Below, piece by piece: positions 52,326 to 61,800 of a stretch of DNA of 64,000 bases. The position numbers and the translations under genes were made by a program. How positions within the stretch are numbered: the stretch's first letter is position 1; every line of letters begins with the position of its first letter. Source of the DNA: Bordetella petrii (GTDB lineage Bacteria > Pseudomonadota > Gammaproteobacteria > Burkholderiales > Burkholderiaceae_B); assembly GCF_017356245.1 (NCBI RefSeq), contig NZ_JAFMZZ010000001.1, positions 3,739,855 through 3,803,854 of the forward strand, in the 5' to 3' direction. Below the pieces are notes generated by a model. That model was given only the letters and a program-made list of their open reading frames with translations. It searched no databases and was not told the origin of the DNA.

Positions 52326-52842
52326 CGTCGCTTTCCGGTTCGAGATACCTTAATCTCAAGGAGGGCGGCGCAATCCATGGCAACCGTTAGAAGCAATACG
52401 ATGCGGTGCATATATGTTTTGCCAAACGTTTCATTATTTGTTTGTTAGTTGCCGTTTTTTGTGTCCTTTCTGTTTGTTTTTCGCTTGAGATTATCTGCTC
52501 CATCGAAATTGAACATCAGAAAATGCAGCAGCGGCCCCCACCGCTGACACATATTCTGCCTGCTGTGCATCACCAACGCGAGGTGCGGTATGCGGCAAGA
52601 AGATTTACTGCGGCGTTCATTCCATCGGCCCCGACCGCCATCGGTTGATCGACTCTTTCGTCGGCTTATTGACGCGGGTGTTTACCTACATCGACGAGCC
52701 TGACGCGACTCTGCCTGGCTCGAGCCAGGCGGGGAGCAGCAGTGCAATGGCCGCGGACTCTGCGGCCGTGTACCACAGCGAGTTGTGGCTCTCCAGCTAA
52801 CGCATAGCCGCTGCGTGGAGAGCAAGCCGGGAGGCACGCATC
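52326..52842 (+). other. Adhesin 5' region: AT-rich stretch, hairpins, possible small ORFs
   Basis: The first half (about 52370-52500) is markedly T-rich compared with the surroundings. Contents: ATG at 52377 opening a 23-codon frame behind AAGGAGG; a GTG frame 52406-52648 (80 codons, one TM-like stretch); an ATG frame 52590-52703 (37 codons); and the better candidate 52645-52800. Inverted repeats: perfect 18-bp GCCTGGCTCGAGCCAGGC (52713-52730), CCACA/TGTGG (52773-52788), and CTCTCCA/TGGAGAG with inner CGCA/TGCG (52789-52822). None of the small frames matches a family I know. Confidence 0.4.
52645..52800 (+). CDS. Possible small ORF just upstream of the adhesin
   Basis: 51 codons from TTG 52645 (frame open from 52513): LIDSFVGLLTRVFTYIDEPD followed by a Ser/Ala-rich tail, ending TAA 52798-52800. 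Third positions are about 80% G/C, like real genes here, but no good ribosome-binding site or ATG is visible. It could be a short leader protein, or the 3' remnant of an older gene. Confidence 0.3.
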   Translation: MIDSFVGLLTRVFTYIDEPDATLPGSSQAGSSSAMAADSAAVYHSELWLSS

Positions 52843-55800
52843 ATGAAGACTTGCCCTGGATTTCGGCCGATTTCCCGCACGTTGGCGCTTGAGCCCCGGC
52901 TTTTGTATGACGCCGCCGCGGCGGTCGCAGCAGACCGCCAACAGGCGGACTCGCAGCCCGATCACGGCGAGGTTGGCGCTTCGCATGATGGCCAGCCGCC
53001 GGCCGGCAAGGCGTTGCTGGTGATCGATGGCAGGCTGGCCGGCGCCCAGGCCCTGGCCGACAGCGCTACGCCCGGCACGCAGGTGCTGGTGGTAGCCCCT
53101 GCGCAGGATGGCGTCGCGGCGGTGCGCAAGGCGCTTGAGGCGCTGGGCCAGGTCGATTCCGTGCAGATTATCAGCCATGGTGCGCCCGGCCAGCTTACGC
53201 TGGGCAGCAGCGTGCTTACCGCGCAATCCGCCGATACGCTGCGCACGGCCGGCTGGGAAGCCCATCTCAGCAAGGACGCGGATATTCTGCTCTATGGCTG
53301 TGGCACGGCAAGCTCGGAAAGCGGCGAGGCGCTGCTGAGCGCCCTGGCGCAGTCCACCGGCGCCGATGTGGCCGCGTCCAGCAACGATACCGGCAGCGAA
53401 CAGGCGGGCGGCGACTGGACGCTGGAAGTGCGCACCGGTTCGATCGAAAGCCAGCTGCATATTGCAGCCGGCGCGCTGGCGCAGTTCGACGGCCTGCTGG
53501 CCAACGCGGCGCCCACTCTGACCCTGGATGGCAGTTCGGCCGACATTCTGCTGGGCAGCGACGCCACCATACACGCCACGGTCACGAATCCTTCCAGCCA
53601 GGAAGGCTACGCCCCGTTCATCGACGTGCTGCTGCCGGCTACCGGCTACGACGGCGATGATGGCGTCAGTTTCGTGTCCGCCAGCACCATGGGTATCACG
53701 CTGAAAAGCCATACGGTGACCTTTGGCGCGGACGGAACCGCCGAGCATCCGGTTGCGCGCGACCAGAACGGCGACCCCGTGGTGCTGCAAGCCTCGGATT
53801 ATGGATATAAGCCGGGTGACCAGTTGGTGGTGCTGGAGCTGCCATATGCCGGCTTCGGGCAGGAGCAGCCCCAGATCGACGTGGATATCGTGGTGCGCAT
53901 GAGCCCGCTGGCGGATGTGAACCAGGATCACAATATCAGGCTGCGGGCCGGCTTCCAGTATGGCAACGATCCGCTGGACAATCCGCAGCAGGACCCCTCG
54001 CTGGTCGAGGCGCAGTGGGACGTTTATGCGCTGCGTTCGACGCCCCTGGACATTACCCAGTCGCTGGATATGGTGGAAGGCGAGACAACCACTGGCGAAA
54101 ATTACCCGCACACGCTGACCGTCACGGCAACGCCTGCGCCCGGGCAGACACTGCAGAACGTCGTGGTCACGCAGCAATTGCCCGACAGCATCCGCGTGCT
54201 CAGTATCACGCCCGCCGGCGGCGGCGTGGTCACCCGCCTTACGCTGGCCGACGGCCGGGTGCTGGAAGACCCCGCCGCTATCAGCGCGGCGCTGGCGCTG
54301 AAGCCTTATGTCGACTCGTACGAAGTCAGCTATGACGCGTTGAGCGCGCCGAGCGACACGCAGGTACAGTTCTTCGTTGCCGAGCAGACGGCCGCCGGCG
54401 AAAACGTGCTGGATCCCGGCACGGGATCGCCGCGCCAGATCCAGATTGCGCGTGCGCTGGCGACGGGGGCCTGGGATCCCCTGGATCCGCGCGATGTGCC
54501 GGAACATCTGCCATGGGTACCGGTCATCGGACGGGGAGATGACGTGGATTTCGTAGCCAAGTCAGTCACGTTGCACAAGAGCGCGTCCCTGGACACCGAC
54601 AATGGCACGGCCGGGTTGTCTCCTGGCGATACGCTGCAATACCGCTACGACGTCACGCTTTCGGATTATTTCGCCATCGGCAAATCCGTGCTGGGGCAGG
54701 GCAGCCTCACGGTCACCGACATGCTGGGCGACGGCTTGAGTTTCAATGGCACGCCGGTGATGACCTTTACCCAGGACGGGCAGCAGTATACGGTGGCGCT
54801 GGTCTATACCCTGGGCGACAAGACCGCCGACGGCACGCAAGTCGTCTTCGACCTGGCCGCAACGATCGAGCAGGCCGGGCTGAGCATGCTGGCACTGGTC
54901 GGCGATCTGGCCAGCGACGGCACGCGCCAGTCGGCCACCACCGCCACCATCGAGTATCTGGCGCAGGTCGACCAGGCCTATCAGGGCGACTATGGCCAGG
55001 CAGAGATCAACGAAGGCGACGTGCTCAGCAACAGCGCGCTGCTCGCGGGCACCATTGTGCAAAGCCGTCTGAATGTCGGCGCACTTCAGTCAGACGGCTC
55101 CGAATTCTCGATGACCGTGCCCACCGGGAATGTCGACATCGGCGTCTTTCAGGTCAACGGAAGCACCGTGCCGGCCAACTATGAGCTGCGGCCCGGCGAC
55201 ATCGTTACCTTCGCGCTGCGCTACGATTTGCAGACAGGTGATTACGAGAATCTCAAACTGACGGCCTACCTGCCCAGCCCCGTATTTCAGCCGGATGGCG
55301 AGTGGTCGATGGGGGTGGGCGACCATCGCTGGTCGTACGGGCCGGGCGATACGCATCCGGGCAGCCTGCAAAGCGTCACGCCAGGGGCTGGCGGCGCGCT
55401 GGTATTCGACTTCGGCGATTACGCAACGCAGGCCGATCCCAGCGGCCAGGCGCGCATCGAAGTCTTGTTCACGATGCGCGTCAGCGACCAGCCTTTCGCC
55501 GACCAGCGCTCCATCACGGTGCTCGGCCAATCCTCGCAGCAGACCACGATTGCCCACGATCCGATGGTGGACACCGACAATGTGCTGATCCAGTCCGTCG
55601 CCGAGCCGGTGCTGTCCATCGGGCATGGCGTAGTGTCTTCCAGCGGCGGCACGGTCAGCGGAGCCACTGGCGACTGGACGGCGGCCGGCAGCACCGGAGC
55701 GGGCTTCAACGGCACCATTACCGACCTGAGCGCGCTGGAAGGGGCTGTTTCGGGTATGGACGCCGGCGACATCATCCGGCTGGCCACGGGCATCGAGAAC

Positions 55801-58800
55801 CTGGGCGGCGGCGGCGCTTACGATGCCGTCGTGGACTTGCAGATTCCGGCTGGCGTGGCGCTGCTGGGCGGCACGCTGGACAGCGCCAACCTGCGTGTGG
55901 CGCGCGGCGACGGCACACTGTTGGTGCAGGGGCGCGACTACAGCATTTCAGGCAATACCATCACCTTCCTGGACGCCGACGGCCAGCCGTCGCTGCTGGC
56001 AGGACGCGCGGGCTCGGCCAACGACGCCAGCGGCGCGAACATGGTGGTGATTACCTACGATGTGGAGGCTGACAGCGCACTGGCAGCCTCCAGTACGCTG
56101 CAGACGGCGGCAGTGCTGAGCCACTATGCCAGTGTCGAAGGCGGCGCCGATTTCACGCCGGTAGACCTTTCCGATACCGCGGACGCCCAGTCGGCCGCGC
56201 CGGTCGTCACGAAGGGCTTCGCCGACGGCAGCCTGAGCCCCGACGATTCCAGCGCCAGCCATACCAGCGGCAGCAGCCTGGTCATCGGCGAGCGCATGCT
56301 ATATGACATTGTGGTGACCCTGCCAGAGGGCACCACCCAGAACCTGCGCCTGAATGACCTGATTCCCGATGGCTTTGCGCTGGACACCGGTTTTGGCCTG
56401 GGCGGCTATGAGCTGATTACTCAGATGGCGCAAAGCGGCGCATTGAGCGCGGATTTTGCCGGCACGGTCAGCGTGCAGGGCCTGGCAGGAATGGGCGGCG
56501 ACGCGGGAACCAATGGCACCGATGTGAGGCTGACGTTCAACGCCAGCAGTGCCGCCGCCAACAATGGCCAGGCCGACAACCAGTTCGTCATCCGCCTGGG
56601 GCTGGTCGCCGCCAATGTGGCCACCAATCAGGCGGGCACTGTACTGACCAACGACGCATCGCTGGTCTATAGCGATCCTGACGGCGACAGCCCCAATGGC
56701 AGCACTGCGCTGGATCGCACGGTCGGTGCCAGCGGCGGGCTGCCGTCGGTGGCGATCGTCGAGCCGACGCTGTCGGTATCGCATACTTCGGTGAATGATG
56801 GCTCGCCGGTCGGCGTAGACCGGGGCGATACGATCACCTACACCATTACGGTCGGCAACGGCACGGCAGCCAGCGATGTCGACGCATTCGACGTGCGCCT
56901 GGCGGATGTATTGCCTACGGAACTCGGCGAGGCCGAGATCATCGGCGTAACGCTGTATGGCGGGGTAACACTGACCGGCGGCGATTTTGTCATCGACAAC
57001 GGTGTGCTGCAGCTGGATCCGGACGCCAAGCTGGATATTCCCAAGGGCGGCAGCCTGGTGCTGCAGTTCCGCGGAGTGCTGAACGACAGCACAGGCACCA
57101 GCGGCAAGGTGGACAACCAGGTAACGGTGGCGTGGTCCAGCCTGGGCGGCGCCGCTACCGGCGAGCGTACCGGCGCGGACGGCGCGCTGAATTCCGGAGC
57201 CTTGAACGACTACCGGCTGGTCAGCGTGCATAGCGACAATGTGGCGGCATCGGGCACGATCAGCCATGTGGGCGGCCTGGCCGACACCGCCAACGGCAGC
57301 CCGACCACCGCGGATGCGCAAGATGTCGCGGTAGGCGAGATCATTCATTACCGCGTCGCCCTGCTGGTTCCGGAAGGCACACAGCCGGATGCGGCGATTC
57401 GCGTGCTGCTGCCCTCCGGGCTGACATTTATGAACGATGGGTCCGCCACGCTGGGATACCTGGCCAACGCGCTGGCCGACGGATCGGCCGGGCTGTGGAC
57501 GGACCGCACCGACTTGATTGTGGGCGGCACTCCGAATATCGACGGCGGCGTGACCGACCAGGCCAGCACCTTGCTGGCGCCCGACCTGTCCGGCGTGCGC
57601 GCCGAAGGGGTGCTTAATACCCAGGCCATCGATACCAGCGATCCGCAGGCGGTTTTCCTGCAGCTGGGCAACCTGGTCAACGCGAACCAGGACTCGGATT
57701 TCGAAGGGCTGTACTTCGAATTCAACGTACGTGTCGACAACGCCGCCGGCGTAGCCGCGGGCAGCCAGCTGGCGGTGCGCTCGGAGTTTCTCAGCGGCGG
57801 CGAGGTGCGATTCGGCACGGACACCATCGTGGAACGGGTCGTCGAGCCTCGGATCGACAATATCGACAAGCACGTCGATACGTTCGATCCCGGCACGGGC
57901 ACGGCGTTCGGCGCAGCGGGATATTCCGTCAGTTTCTCCAATACCGGCACGGCGGCCGCCTACAACGTCGTCCTGACCGATACATTGCCGGCGGGCGGAC
58001 AGGGCCTGACGGTGGTTGGGCTGACCATCGACGGCGTCGCTTACGCGCCCGGCGAATATCCGGACGGGGTGTCCGTGGTGGCCAGCGGCGACACCGTTAC
58101 GGTTTCCCTGGACAAGCTCGCGGCAGGCGCTTCGGTCGGCTTGGCCTATAGCGCCGAATTGCCCAATAGCACGCTGCTCGCGGATACCTCGGCCACGGTG
58201 ACCTATACCAGCCTGCCCGACGACTTCCAAAGCTATGCCGGCACCGACGTCGGCGCCGCCGGCACGGTGGGCGGCGAACGCACCGGCGATGGCAGCGGCC
58301 CCAATCTGTACCGCGACAGCGATGCCGCCGGCGTGAGCCTGATGGCGGGCACCCTGTGGAACGATACCGACAGCGCCGACGGCTCTGTTGTGCCTGACGG
58401 ACCGAGCCTGGAGGGGCAGTCCGTTACGCTGACCTGGGCGGGCGCGGATAACGACTTGTCTACCGCGGCCGATAACCGTAGCTGGACGACCACGACCGAT
58501 GCCAGTGGCTATTACTACTTTGGCGTGCTGGGCGGCGGAACCTTCCGTATCGATGCGCCGCCCACCATTACGCTGGCTGCCCCGACCGGGGTCATCAATG
58601 CCCGCATCGATAGCGACGGCGCTTCGGCGCTGGGCGAGGTCGTTGCCCAGTTCGGCGATCTGGGCGCGGCTGCCGATGGCAGCGTGGGGTATGTGGAACG
58701 CAACGATGGGCCGGTCAATACCGTGCCGGCAGCGCAAAGCATGGATGAGGATACGCAGCTGGCGATCGACGGGCTGGCTATCCAGGACCCGGATGCCGGC

Positions 58801-61800
58801 ACGGCGGACATGCTGGTCACCTTATCGGTAGAGCATGGCAGCCTGACGCTCACCCTGGGCGCCGCCGAAGTCGTGGCCGGGGCCCTGGGATCGAATTCCA
58901 TGCAGTTGCGCGGCAGCCAGGCCGCCTTGAATGCGGCGCTGACAACCCTGACATACGCGTCCGATGCCAACTTCAATGGCGCCGATACGCTTACCATCAC
59001 GACGGAAGACCAGGGCCAGCGAGGCGATGCCGACGGCGATGGCATTCCATTCGAAAGCGGCGACGACAATCTCGGCGATACCGACACCGTCTCGATTGCC
59101 ATCCGGCCAGTCAACGATGTGCCGCAAGGCGTGGACGACGCCGCGCATGCCATCGAGGCGGGAGGCGTGGACAACGACATACCTGGCGTCGACCCGGCCG
59201 GCAACCTGCTGGACAACGATATCGACGTGGATATCCAGACCAACGGCGACGAGCTGTCTGTTACCCATGTCAGCTCCGATGTGGACGAGCTCACGCTGGA
59301 TCCACTGGCCGCCGAGCAGGCGGTGGACGGCCGCTACGGGACGCTGTATATCAACAGCGCCGGCGGCTACCGGTACGAGGTCGACAATGCGGATCCGGCG
59401 ATCCAGGCGCTGCTGGCCAGCAGCACACCGCTGCAGGAGACCTTCGCCTATACGCTGAAGGACACGGCGGACACGACGAGTTCGGCGCAGCTGGTCATTA
59501 CGCTGAGCGGCGCCAACGATGCGCCGGCGGCACAGGATGACAGCGGGTCGGCCCAGGAGAAGGGAGGCATCGGCAATGCCAGTGGCGGCAGTCCCGCCCA
59601 GGGTAATGTGCTGGACAACGACAGCGATGTCGACGCCGGCGATACCCGCAGCGTCACGCAGGCCCGCGGCTACGACGGCAGCGGGCCCGGGCCGGCCCAG
59701 CCGATCGCCAGCGGCAGCACCTCTGCCAACGGCACGGCCATCGCGGGCCGATACGGCACCCTGACCCTCGGCGCCGACGGCAGCTATGTCTATGTGGTGG
59801 ACGACGCCAATGCGGCCGTCCAGGCCCTGAATGACGGCGAAACACTGAGCGAGACCTTCGATTACGCAGTGACGGATGCCGGCGGCCTCAACGCGCTGGC
59901 ATCGCTGGTCATCACCATAGACGGCAGCAACGACAATCCGGTTGCGGTGGATAACCTCGGCGAGGGATACACGGCAGCGGTGGACACTTCCACTAACACC
60001 GTGATCGGGGTGCCGCGCAACGCGCAGGGCAATGTCATTACCGACGCCTATCCGGACAGCGATCCGGCTGCGGTCGACAGCGACGTCGATAACGATATGT
60101 CGCAGTCCTCGGTCTACAGCATTGCCCCCGAAGGCGGCGGCGCGACCCTGGTGCCGCCGGGAGCGGGTGCCGATATCCTGGCTGCGTACGGCACGCTGCA
60201 TATCAACAGCGATGGCACCTATGTCTACGAAATAGACAGCCTGAACCCAGCCCTTGTTGCCCTGGGCGCCGGAGAAAGTGTCCAGGAGCGTTTCGTCTAT
60301 GCGCTGGAAGACGCGGCGGGCGCGCGGGCCGATGCCGTGCTGACGATCCAGATCTTCGGCGTGAGCGACCAGCCGGTGGCCAGCAATGTCGTGGGCGTGG
60401 CGCAGGAGCGCGGAGGGATTGGCAATGCCACGCCCGGCCGCACCGCCCAGGGCGATGTGACGGTGAATGACGTTGAACCGGACGGCGATGCGCTGACGGT
60501 AACCGGCGCGCGCGGCGGAGCTGAATCCGAGGGCGGGGCCTTGTTGCCGCTGGGCCAGCCCATACAGGGCATTTACGGCACATTGACGCTGTTGGCCGAT
60601 GGCACCTATCAGTACGACCTGAACGAGAATGACGCCGACGTACAAGCGTTGCGCACCGAGCGGGATATGCTGGTGGATGTCTTTACCTACTCGGTGTCCG
60701 ACAGTGGCGGCCTGAGCGACCAGGCGGAACTGCGCATCCGCATTCTGGGCCAGGACGACGCGCCCGAGGCGGGCGACGATAGCGGCACGGCGACGGAGGC
60801 TGGGGGCACGGACAATGCCGCCGGCGGCCAGCCGGCTATTGGCAATGTGCTGGCCAACGACCAGGATGTCGATTCGGCTGGCAACGGCGAGCAACTGGCG
60901 GTGGCGGGCGCCCGCGCGGGCGATGAATCGTCGGGCGCGGTGCCGGATTCGGCCGGGTCGATCATGGTGGTTAGCGGCAGCTATGGCACCCTGACGCTGC
61001 TGGCTGACGGCAGCTATGTGTACCGCGCAGACAACAGCAATCCCGCCGTGCAGGCACTGGCCAATGGCGATGTTCTGATCGATGACTTCAGCTACAAGGT
61101 GCGCGACGCAGCAGGGTTGACCGACACAGCGCTGCTGAGGATCACCATCCAGGGTGCCAATGATGCGCCGGTCGCGGCTCCGCAGGACCTGACGGCAGAG
61201 GAAAAGGGCGGTACCGGCAATGACAGCGGCGGGCTGGATCCAGCCGGCAACCTGTTGCCCGCCGCAGGCGCCGACCCCGATACAGGCGACACGCTGCATA
61301 TTGCCGGCCTGCGCGCCGGGCAGCCGGACGACGGCTCGGCCATGCAGGACGCGGGCAGCACCATACAAGGGCTGTATGGCACGCTGCGCATCGACAGCGA
61401 TGGCAGCTACGTCTACACCGTGGATAACGATCTGGCCGCCGTACAGGCGCTGCGCCAGCCTTCCGATACCCTGGTCGAATACTTCACTTTCCGGCTCAGT
61501 GACACTGCCGGCCTGGACAGCGACGGACTCGTCACCGTGACAATACGCGGCGCCGACGATGCCCCTGTCGCGCAAGCCGACAGCGGACAGGCGATAGAGG
61601 CCGGCGGCACGGATAACGCGGCCCCGGGCAGTCCGGCCGAGGGCAACGTGCTGGACAACGACAGCGACGTGGATGCGGGCGACCAGAGCGTGGTATCGGC
61701 CATCCAGAACCCGGACAGCACCGCCGGCATCGTGGGCGGCGAGGCTGTCGGCCAGTACGGCACGCTGATCCTGCAGGCCGACGGCTCGTACCGCTACGAG

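Noticed and set aside
52406..52648. 80-codon frame with a TM-like stretch
   Set aside because: GTG start, poor ribosome-binding site, composition unlike local genes and no recognisable family; kept only as part of the leader description.
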